The translations under genes and the position numbers were made by a program. Positions 1 through 5,727 of a stretch of DNA of 40,320 nt are shown in pieces. The notes below the pieces were generated by a model. That model ran no database searches, had not been told where the DNA came from, and saw only the letters and a list, made by a program, of their open reading frames with translations. Source of the stretch: a virus; IMG/VR virus record IMGVR_UViG_3300049203_000094, positions 1-40,320 of that record. One strand, given 5' to 3'. Within the stretch, counting starts at the first letter, position 1. Each line of letters opens with the position of its first letter.

Positions 1-129
1 TCCGCTCTCGTGATCGCTTCGCGTGAGAGTTGGAAAACCTTGATCGCATAGGGCGCGTCTGTTTCTTGAACCGCCAGGTAGTAGCCATTCACGGGTGAGC
101 CAGTGATGGATTCGATGACCGAAATGAGC
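1..129. repeat. Left copy of the terminal overlap (circular genome)
   Basis: Positions 1-126 match 40187-40312 exactly; 127-129 match 40318-40320 after five extra bases (TAGTG on the plus strand) in the right copy. Because one gene is continuous through the join, this is best read as contig-end overlap of a circular map. It does not look like physical terminal repeats. The unique circle would be 40191 bases if the right copy is correct. Confidence 0.9.
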
Positions 130-726
130 TGCCGAAAAGTCATAGCCGAAGTTCGCGATGGTGCGAGAGAACGAGTCGGAATCCGCACCCGCGGAAGTGG
201 TCTTGTAATCGAGGATGAAACCTTCGCCCCAAACGTCGGTGCGTGCCTTCAAGTAGAGGCCCGACTCATCGCGAGTGAACCACGACTCTTCCACGCCAAC
301 ACGCTGATCCATCAGAGCGCCGAGGGTTCCGTGCGACCAAAACGCGTTGTAACGACCGACAATGTCTTCGTGTTCGTCCGGCGTGACGAGGAACTTGCCC
401 GAGGCCTCCGCATCGGCTACGAGGTTCTTCCATTCTTTCGTGTTCTTGTTGAGATCCGGGCCGACGATGAAAGTTGAGAGATCGTTTTCGAGGTTGCACG
501 AGTGCGAGATGGTTCCCATCAGCATCGAGCGGCTCGGCACGGACTCGATTTTTCGAGCAATGTGCTTTGCGTGGAAGTGAGCGGGCGACTTCATCGCCTC
601 TTTCAGTTGGCTTGCACCAAAGATGCCCTGGAGCCCGTGGTAATCACTATTGGTGATCCCAGCGAGCCTGAGGCACAGGTCTCCCTTCGAGGTGATGGCG
701 GATTTGACTTGAGTGAGCGATGACAC
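1..726 (-). CDS. RecE-type PD-(D/E)XK exonuclease, N-terminal part (continues at 40320)
   Basis: Exonuclease of the RecE/exonuclease VIII type, which resects double-stranded ends to give single strands for the neighbouring annealing protein. The start is a GTG at 726 with a strong GGAG ribosome site seven bases upstream. The translation shows SPAHFHAKHIA near the start, an ALMDQRVGVEESWF segment, a carboxylate/lysine motif GEGFILDYKTT, and then FGYDFSAAH, as in this nuclease family. Read in this copy, the frame breaks at 126/127 because five bases present in the right-end copy are missing. Joined to 40060-40320 through the right-end copy, it gives an uninterrupted 285-residue protein. The gene lies just downstream of the Cro-like gene in the leftward early operon. 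Family assignment is from motifs; the break is probably an assembly or variant artefact. Confidence 0.82.
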   Translation of the reverse strand, partial: MSSLTQVKSAITSKGDLCLRLAGITNSDYHGLQGIFGASQLKEAMKSPAHFHAKHIARKIESVPSRSMLMGTISHSCNLENDLSTFIVGPDLNKNTKEWKNLVADAEASGKFLVTPDEHEDIVGRYNAFWSHGTLGALMDQRVGVEESWFTRDESGLYLKARTDVWGEGFILDYKTTSAGADSDSFSRTIANFGYDFSAAHFGHRIHHWLTREWLLPGGSRNRRALCDQGFPTLTRSDHESG

Positions 727-767
727 TAGATATCTCCTTGTTTGTGGACGGTTTAGTTCGCTTCGGT

Positions 768-998
768 TTAGTAGGTCGGGTTACAGTCTTTCTTGATGCA
801 AAGCCCCGCAGCGCGTATTCTCGCCGCGAGGTCAAGCATCCGAGTCAGTAGTTCGTCGGAAGCTTCACGCTTTCCAGAGGTGACTTCCGAGAGCCACGAG
901 CGCGAAACTCCGAGGTGGATTGCCGCCCAAGCCTTCGAGAGGTAGGCGGCGTCCAGGGCAATGTGAAGGGCTGTGATAACTTGTGTTCCACGTTTCAT
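768..998 (-). CDS. Cro-like small helix-turn-helix regulator
   Basis: A 76-residue protein starting MKRGTQVITALHIALDAAYL. It carries one helix-turn-helix of the Cro/C1 type: AWAAIHLGVSRSWLSEVTSG, with GVSR before the recognition helix. It is the first gene of the leftward early operon and is divergent from the CI-like repressor across 82 bases that hold a palindromic operator. I chose the ATG at 998 because further upstream the same frame runs through the operator and into the repressor gene. By analogy with lambda-type switches it would repress the repressor gene and allow lytic growth. Domain and position are seen; the role is inferred. Confidence 0.78.
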   Translation of the reverse strand: MKRGTQVITALHIALDAAYLSKAWAAIHLGVSRSWLSEVTSGKREASDELLTRMLDLAARIRAAGLCIKKDCNPTY

Positions 999-1008
999 TG
1001 GAACCAGA

Positions 1009-1036
1009 GTTACAACTGATGTAACCTTGGTGACAA
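1009..1036 (-). promoter_or_regulatory. Early leftward promoter with overlapping palindromic operator
   Basis: A perfect inverted repeat GTTACA-ACTGA-TGTAAC occupies 1009-1025, and a related half-site GTGACA follows at 1030-1035. On the minus strand TTGTCA (1036-1031) and TGTAAC (1014-1009) are 16 bases apart and fit a sigma-70 -35/-10 pair. The -10 coincides with the left arm of the palindrome. Protein bound to the palindrome would block transcription of the Cro-like gene and the recombination genes. Confidence 0.6.
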
Positions 1037-1080
1037 CGAGTTTTTTGGTCCTAATTGGTGGAAAGTGTGCGGAAGTGGAC

Positions 1081-1485
1081 GTGAAATCGGTTTTTGGTAA
1101 GAATCTTAAACGGTTGCGCGAACAACGCGGCTTGACATTGACCGAGCTGGCAAAGCGGGTTGGTAAAAAACACTCACAGCAAAGCCTTGTTGAGAGCGGA
1201 AAAATCGGCTTTACGAGCGAGACGGTCACTCTGTACGCGTCAGAACTAAAGTGTCATCCGTCAGAATTGTTCCACGTGGAACATGATGAAGAGGCGGCAA
1301 AGGAACTGAAGGCGCTCAGGGAAAGAGTGGCCACGCTGGAAGATCAGGCAGCCATCGGTGGGATTCTCAAACGCAAGTTTGCAAGTGAGCCGGGAGTTCT
1401 AGGACTCCTTTGCGAACTGGATCAGACCGGCGTCAGCGTCTTGGCCAAACATATCCGTTCTCTCCACGGCCTCGCGAAGGAATGA
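1081..1485 (+). CDS. CI-like repressor with XRE helix-turn-helix
   Basis: Likely prophage repressor, 134 residues from the GTG at 1081. A GTG at 1075 is also possible, and CGGAAG lies just upstream. The N-terminal half is a Cro/C1-type helix-turn-helix (FGKNLKRLREQRGLTLTELA, then KKHSQQSLVESGK). A short coiled coil follows (EEAAKELKALRERVATLEDQ) and then a C-terminal helix region. There is no S24/LexA-type protease domain, so RecA-stimulated self-cleavage as in lambda CI is not expected. It is the only gene of the switch on the plus strand. Its last 87 bases overlap the convergent gene ending at 1399. Confidence 0.8.
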   Translation: MKSVFGKNLKRLREQRGLTLTELAKRVGKKHSQQSLVESGKIGFTSETVTLYASELKCHPSELFHVEHDEEAAKELKALRERVATLEDQAAIGGILKRKFASEPGVLGLLCELDQTGVSVLAKHIRSLHGLAKE

Positions 1486-1614
1486 CTGCTTGGCCTTTTC
1501 GAAGGCCCACTCCTCGCGGTTCAGAGCATCGCGCTTGTAGCGAATGAACTCCTCGACCTCCCTCACTCCGTGCTTCTCTATTTGCTCGCGAAATCTAGCG
1601 ATGATCTTTTCCAC
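1399..1614 (-). CDS. Small charged helical protein, convergent with the repressor
   Basis: A 71-residue protein of unknown function, rich in Glu, Arg and Lys and probably all helical (MEKIIARFREQIEKHG, then REVEEFIRYKRDAL). AGGTGG lies seven bases before the ATG. Its 3' end overlaps the 3' end of the CI-like gene on the other strand, so the two transcripts are mutually antisense at their ends. Just upstream is TGTAG-GATT-CTACA (1649-1662), which overlaps a TAGAAT -10-like element facing this gene. It could be an antirepressor or another small regulator, but nothing in the sequence proves this. Confidence 0.5.
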   Translation of the reverse strand: MEKIIARFREQIEKHGVREVEEFIRYKRDALNREEWAFEKAKQSFLREAVERTDMFGQDADAGLIQFAKES

Positions 1615-1648
1615 CTAGTTGCCCCTCGTGGTTAAAGTGCTCCGGTCT

Positions 1649-1662
1649 TGTAGGATTCTACA
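1649..1662 (-). promoter_or_regulatory. Small inverted repeat over a possible -10 element
   Basis: TGTAG-GATT-CTACA is a 5-base inverted repeat with a 4-base spacer. On the minus strand it contains TAGAAT, a possible -10 for the gene starting at 1614; no convincing -35 is present. Its half-sites begin TGTA, like those of the operator at 1009-1025. Confidence 0.3.
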
Positions 1663-1822
1663 CTTTTGTTAGCAAGCGAATAATCCGCGATGAAAGACAC
1701 GTTAAGACAGGGTGTTGAAAAAAACCCTCTCATTCCGAGCACTAAACACAATTCTGCTTGGTTTTGTTTTCTTCCGTGACTCGCTCAAACTTTGGGCATA
1801 CGACCTCGGCCTGGAGGTCAGA

Positions 1823-2122
1823 ATGAAATCGCTGTTCGTTGTCGCCCTGTTTTTGAGTGCCCCCGCCTTTGCGTCCTACCAGCTCTCAGCCGATGGCCAG
1901 ACCCTCGTGGAGACCGAATCGGGCCGCGTGTGGACGAAGCTCTGTGCGAAGCACGAGGGGGCTGTCTGTCTTTACGACGTGTTCATGCCTGTGGACGTGC
2001 TTGGAGTGACTGCCACTCTGGACGAAGTGAAACAGCGGAGCGGCTACAAGAAGAAAGAAGATAAGTTCGATCCGGCGACTTACGCGGACGAAGTCGAGGC
2101 AGAACTGGCCGCTGGCGCTTAA
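1823..2122 (+). CDS. Small exported protein carrying an ejection-protein motif
   Basis: A 99-residue protein on the opposite strand to the late genes. GGAGGT sits five bases before the ATG at 1823. The N-terminus is a Sec signal peptide (MKSLFVVALFLSAPAFA, cleavage probably after AFA). The mature part has two cysteines (LCAKHEGAVCLY), then a Lys-rich stretch and FDPATYADEVE. The same motif occurs twice at the N-terminus of the 707-residue ejection protein at 3604-5727 (FNPDTYADEEE and FNPDTYADEVE). Its stop interlocks with that of the convergent endolysin gene in TTAA. The location beside the repressor fits expression from the prophage. Function unknown; superinfection exclusion is my hypothesis. 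Confidence 0.7.
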   Translation: MKSLFVVALFLSAPAFASYQLSADGQTLVETESGRVWTKLCAKHEGAVCLYDVFMPVDVLGVTATLDEVKQRSGYKKKEDKFDPATYADEVEAELAAGA

Positions 2123-2649
2123 CGATTTGCGTCCGCGACCCACTGGCAAACGTCGACATAGCCGCGGATTCGCATGGAAGCATTGCCCGCGGTGAAGCGG
2201 TTTTTCGCCCAGAAGCCATCCCCGTCGCGACCACCGGCTGAGTCGGTGTTCCCTTCAACCGTCGCCATCACGCCAAGCCTTGCCGGTCCTGCGACTGCGA
2301 ACGCATGGCCATGGCTCGGGTCTCGGCGCTTCTGATAGATGCCGATGGCCCCGACAATCGGAGTCTTGGAGATGTACTTCGGATGGAGCTTCGAGCTTCT
2401 TTCGAAGAAGTGTTGCGTGCCCGCATCACAGCGGAAGTCAGCCGGAACTTTCCAACCGCGCTTCTTGCACGTGTCGATCAAAACGCCTGTGGCGGAAGAA
2501 CAACACCACGGAGTTCCCATCGGAACGCCCGCCATGCGGTTGAATCGGTCGATGACTGCCGAGCGGTTGTTCCCGCCCGCTTCCTTTTGGCCAACGTGTG
2601 ACTTGAACTCTTGAATGTAGGCTTGCGCCACCATTTCACGCGTCAGCAT
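2119..2649 (-). CDS. CHAP-type endolysin
   Basis: A 176-residue peptidoglycan hydrolase that would degrade the cell wall at the end of infection. The sequence shows a CHAP-like cysteine peptidase/amidase core: TPWCCSSATGVLID with candidate nucleophile Cys49 or Cys50, DPSHGHAFAVAG with His115, and TVEGNT with Glu132 and Asn134. There is no signal peptide, so release would depend on a holin. The ATG at 2649 overlaps the stop of the upstream lipoprotein gene (TGATG), which implies coupled translation. It is the last gene of the leftward late operon. The family call rests on the order of Cys, His and Glu/Asn motifs. Confidence 0.83.
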   Translation of the reverse strand: MLTREMVAQAYIQEFKSHVGQKEAGGNNRSAVIDRFNRMAGVPMGTPWCCSSATGVLIDTCKKRGWKVPADFRCDAGTQHFFERSSKLHPKYISKTPIVGAIGIYQKRRDPSHGHAFAVAGPARLGVMATVEGNTDSAGGRDGDGFWAKNRFTAGNASMRIRGYVDVCQWVADANR

Positions 2650-2984
2650 CAACGGCACTCCTGTTTGAGTTGGTCGTTTTCTTTCTTCATCTCGATCACG
2701 CGAGCTTTCCACTTCATGATGTACGCCTGCAGCGCCTCTTTCGAGGGCGCGTCCATACACCAATGCTTGTGGAGATCGGCGATCCCGTGGAGCGGGATGC
2801 GCGTGCCTGTGCTTTTCGTCTTCAGGTCTTCGTCGAAGTCGTCAAAGTCGAACTCCAGCATGTAGCCAGAGTGGGCGTTGACCGCGGCCACCGTTCCCTT
2901 CGGACGTGGAGGCATCTGCGGCGAGCCACACGACACGAGAAAATTAGCTGAAAGAATCGCGAGCAGCTTTGTCGAAGTCTTCAT
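2649..2984 (-). CDS. Small lipoprotein, candidate outer-membrane spanin
   Basis: A 111-residue lipoprotein with an n-region (MKTSTK), a hydrophobic stretch and the lipobox LVSC at residues 16-19. After the Cys comes a proline-rich GSPQMPPRPKG, then an acidic patch (EFDFDDFDEDL) and a C-terminal coiled coil (ARVIEMKKENDQLKQ). It starts 41 bases inside the 3' end of the 2944-3165 gene in another frame. That resembles overlapping Rz/Rz1 spanin pairs, in which an outer-membrane lipoprotein pairs with an inner-membrane coiled-coil protein. At 111 residues it is longer than most Rz1 proteins. Spanin is the best guess from position and topology. Confidence 0.65.
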   Translation of the reverse strand: MKTSTKLLAILSANFLVSCGSPQMPPRPKGTVAAVNAHSGYMLEFDFDDFDEDLKTKSTGTRIPLHGIADLHKHWCMDAPSKEALQAYIMKWKARVIEMKKENDQLKQECR

Positions 2985-3165
2985 CGGTTTCCGCTTTCTT
3001 CATTTCTTCGACATGAGCCTCTGCCGCTTTGTCCGCGGCTTTGTCGGCTTCCTCCACCCGCCTCTTCGCTTTCCATTTCTCCACGAGCTTCATGACGAGC
3101 TTCACAGCCCAGCCAACGAGCCACTGGAGAACGACATTGATAAGCGGGCGAAGGAACGCGAGCAT
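2944..3165 (-). CDS. Small inner-membrane coiled-coil protein, candidate i-spanin
   Basis: A 73-residue protein with an N-terminal hydrophobic helix (LINVVLQWLVGWAVKLVMKL) followed by a strongly charged helix (KWKAKRRVEEADKAADKAAE and onward). This N-in, coiled-coil-out layout fits an inner-membrane spanin, paired with the lipoprotein whose gene overlaps its 3' end. It begins immediately after the stop of the gene at 3166. A holin is the alternative, but the long charged tail argues for a spanin-like part. Confidence 0.55.
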   Translation of the reverse strand: MLAFLRPLINVVLQWLVGWAVKLVMKLVEKWKAKRRVEEADKAADKAAEAHVEEMKKAETDEDFDKAARDSFS

Positions 3166-3369
3166 TTACGCCGCCTTGATCGCGCCAGCGAGCAAGCCCA
3201 AGACCATCGTCACGACGGGATCAGCCGCGCCTGCGTCGATTTTCTTGTCGGCCACGTCGATCAGCTTCGCCACATCTGCCGATGCTTCGAGGATGATCTT
3301 GCCGCCTTCGAGCTTCGCCTTGATTTCCAGGCCGAGAGCTTCGTCTTGTTTTTCCAAAATCTTCACCAT
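3166..3369 (-). CDS. Small protein in the lysis cassette, unknown
   Basis: A 67-residue protein with a consensus GGAGGT before its ATG. The N-terminal two thirds are charged and helical (ALGLEIKAKLEGGKIILEAS); the C-terminus is hydrophobic (PVVTMVLGLLAGAIKAA), possibly a weak membrane segment. It sits between the holin candidate and the spanin candidates, so it may tune lysis (antiholin or second holin). No family is recognised. Confidence 0.5.
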   Translation of the reverse strand: MVKILEKQDEALGLEIKAKLEGGKIILEASADVAKLIDVADKKIDAGAADPVVTMVLGLLAGAIKAA

Positions 3370-3411
3370 GAGGACCTCCGTGTAAGACCCATCAAAGCCT
3401 AGGTGTGGTTA

Positions 3412-3428
3412 GTTTACCTAAAGTTTAC
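3412..3428 (-). promoter_or_regulatory. Paired GTAAAC boxes, 11-base spacing
   Basis: Two GTTTAC hexamers (GTAAAC on the minus strand) start at 3412 and 3423, exactly 11 bases apart, upstream of the gene starting at 3369. The same paired arrangement occurs at 25339-25355. Possible binding site for a phage regulator. Confidence 0.3.
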
Positions 3429-3598
3429 TTTCGAGATTCGAGCTTGGAGATGCGGTCCTCGTGCGAGTCCATGCGCGTGATGACCACCGCAATCTTCACG
3501 TTGAGCTGGTTGAGCGAGTCGTAAATCTTCCAGAGGATGCCCACTCCTCCGGCTACGATTCCAAGAAACGCCCATTCCATAAACTGTGAGAACATCAT
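3425..3598 (-). CDS. Holin-like single-span membrane protein
   Basis: A 57-residue protein with one predicted membrane helix (FMEWAFLGIVAGGVGILWKI) near the N-terminus and a short C-terminal helix with coiled-coil character (VVITRMDSHEDRISKLESRK). Small proteins of this topology directly upstream of spanin and endolysin genes are often holins, which permeabilise the inner membrane and time lysis. There are two possible starts in the ATGATG at 3598; the outer one is used here. It is the first gene of the lysis group after the ejection proteins. Confidence 0.6.
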   Translation of the reverse strand: MMFSQFMEWAFLGIVAGGVGILWKIYDSLNQLNVKIAVVITRMDSHEDRISKLESRK

Positions 3599-3603
3599 CT
3601 CGC

Positions 3604-5727
3604 TTACATCCCGCCGACGTATTCCCGCGGGAGGACGCCATGCTTATTCAAGAGGTTGAGTAGCTTGGCCTTTTCTACGTTGTCGATTTCCTGATTTTGC
3701 GCGATCAGGCCCGCGTAATAGGACCGCTGCATCGGGTCCACGCCCTGAACGTCGTTGACGCTGTAGCCTTCAACCATCGGCACGGGAGACATATTGAGTG
3801 GACGACTCGCGAGGTAGCCCACAGTGCCACCGATCTTCTTCGTGGCCGCAGCGGTGCCGTTGATCGCCTTCGGCAAGATGCCGGATTTATACACGCCGAA
3901 GTTCACCCAGTCCCGAGCCTGTTGCGCCGGAGACCAGAGTTCTTGGTAAGCCTGATTGATGGATGTGCCGGACGGGTTCGGATGCACGGGCATGGCGCGG
4001 ACAAGCGTCTTCAGGTCCGATACCTTCGCGTTGTTCTCAGCGCCCAGCAAGAGCTGGCGGATCTCGGGCCGGAGCTTGTCGAGCTGAGTGATGAACTTGT
4101 AGGGCGAGAACACACCGTCAGTGTGCGAAGCTTCGAGCATCTGCCCCATTTTGTGAGTGCGAAGAAGCTGGAACACTTCCGGGAACTCTTTGGAGAGTCG
4201 CTCGGCGAATTTGACGTTGTTCAGCGTGAAGAGTTTTTTACCGACCTCTTCCGCTCCGCCATTGTCCAAGAGATCGTCGAGGTGATCGACAAACTCTCCA
4301 ACCGTGCGGCCTTTCCCAAGGCGGCCTTTTTTCGACACTTGCCCGATCAGGTCCATCAGGTCGCCATACATCTTGTTTGCGACTTTGCGCTGGGCGAGCA
4401 GGTCTTTCCCGAGCGCCAAGCCCTCTTGCGGAGTCGCAGCGTTCTCAACTGCGGCACGAAGAACGGAGGTCTCTTTGAGGCGGTTCAGTTTGTCGAAGAG
4501 CGGGCCAAAGCCTGCGCGGAGGCGCGGGTCCATGGCGTTGATGGCGTTGCGGAGCTTCGTCTTCGCCTGATCGAGCTGTGCGACGTTGTGGGCGTTCTCG
4601 ATCTGATCGGCCATCTTCATGACAAGCGAGTGCTGCGGATCTCCTTCGAGGAAATTTTCGGCAGCATATCGGCGCATATTGCCGACGATCTGAAGGCGAG
4701 ACGCCTCTCTGACCGGGATCTTCGACGTGTGCCCGTGGAGCTTGTCGTACATTTCCTGGATCGGCTTGTATCGCTCGCGGATCTTCGCCTTGATCCCTTC
4801 GACCATCGCTTCGCCAAGTTCCAAATCTGAGTTGTCGGAGCTTTGGCCAATGATGTTCTTTGCGGCCCGCATGATACCGCCGCGAGCTTTGTTCACCACG
4901 TTGCGAACAGCGTTTCCTGCGCCCGAGGGAGCCTTCGAGAGCGAGGCTTCAAGCCCTTTGGTGATGTAGTCGTCCGAGAGCATCCCAGGCGTTGCTTCAA
5001 CGTCGAGATTCTTCGCCGCGGCCTCAACACTCGGGTTGACCGGGATCGCGGCACCGGGTTCCCCGACCTGCCCCTCCATCTCCATCAAAACTTTTTCGGG
5101 GATCGTTTCCGGGGGGTTCACGACTCCAGCGGAGCCACCCTTTAAAACGTAGTGACCCGTGGCGACCGCTGCGGGAATTGCCGCGCCGATGGCGCCGCCA
5201 ATCGCAGCATTACCGGCTCGCGCCTTCAACTGCAGAGGATCGACTTTCCCAAGCTCATCGCCAGGGTTCGAAAGGCCCGCCGTGAGAGCGCCGATCTTTG
5301 CGCCCTGTCCGACGCCACCGAGAACGGTCTTCGCTTGACCGGCTTTCCCCATGGGAACGCCGAGCATATTGACGAAGCCGAGAGCTTTCCCCAGAAAGGC
5401 AGCGTTCGGGTTTTCTTTTTCGTTCTGCGCGTAGTTTTTCAGGTTCTCGTCACGCCGTTGAACGTAGTCGCCCGAGAGTGGAATGTCCGGCTCTGCGAAC
5501 AAGTTGCCCACGTAGTTGACGAGCGGATCGACAGCCGCGCCAAGGTGCGGAGCGTAGCCGAGCAGAGCGGTGTTGCCCCACTGTTGCACCATCGTCCCGA
5601 GAGCGTTGGCAGAGTCGTCCATCTGATCGCGCTCGACTTCGTCGGCGTAGGTGTCAGGGTTGAACACCTCGTCTTTTTTCTTCGGCAACTCTTCTTCGTC
5701 CGCGTAGGTGTCGGGATTGAAGCTCAC
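3604..5727 (-). CDS. Large internal virion (DNA-ejection) protein
   Basis: A 707-residue protein, third of three consecutive ejection-type genes. It starts at GTG 5727 inside ATGTGA, overlapping the stop of the gene before. The N-terminus carries two copies of a short motif, FNPDTYADEEE and FNPDTYADEVE. Then come Gly/Ala-rich, membrane-active-looking stretches (GNAAIGGAIGAAIPAAVATG) and long helical segments. In T7-like phages such proteins are packed in the capsid and form a channel across the cell envelope for DNA entry. The role follows from position next to the nozzle gene and from composition; I see no muramidase motif. The first motif region matches the C-terminus of the exported protein at 1823-2122. 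Confidence 0.65.
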   Translation of the reverse strand: MSFNPDTYADEEELPKKKDEVFNPDTYADEVERDQMDDSANALGTMVQQWGNTALLGYAPHLGAAVDPLVNYVGNLFAEPDIPLSGDYVQRRDENLKNYAQNEKENPNAAFLGKALGFVNMLGVPMGKAGQAKTVLGGVGQGAKIGALTAGLSNPGDELGKVDPLQLKARAGNAAIGGAIGAAIPAAVATGHYVLKGGSAGVVNPPETIPEKVLMEMEGQVGEPGAAIPVNPSVEAAAKNLDVEATPGMLSDDYITKGLEASLSKAPSGAGNAVRNVVNKARGGIMRAAKNIIGQSSDNSDLELGEAMVEGIKAKIRERYKPIQEMYDKLHGHTSKIPVREASRLQIVGNMRRYAAENFLEGDPQHSLVMKMADQIENAHNVAQLDQAKTKLRNAINAMDPRLRAGFGPLFDKLNRLKETSVLRAAVENAATPQEGLALGKDLLAQRKVANKMYGDLMDLIGQVSKKGRLGKGRTVGEFVDHLDDLLDNGGAEEVGKKLFTLNNVKFAERLSKEFPEVFQLLRTHKMGQMLEASHTDGVFSPYKFITQLDKLRPEIRQLLLGAENNAKVSDLKTLVRAMPVHPNPSGTSINQAYQELWSPAQQARDWVNFGVYKSGILPKAINGTAAATKKIGGTVGYLASRPLNMSPVPMVEGYSVNDVQGVDPMQRSYYAGLIAQNQEIDNVEKAKLLNLLNKHGVLPREYVGGM

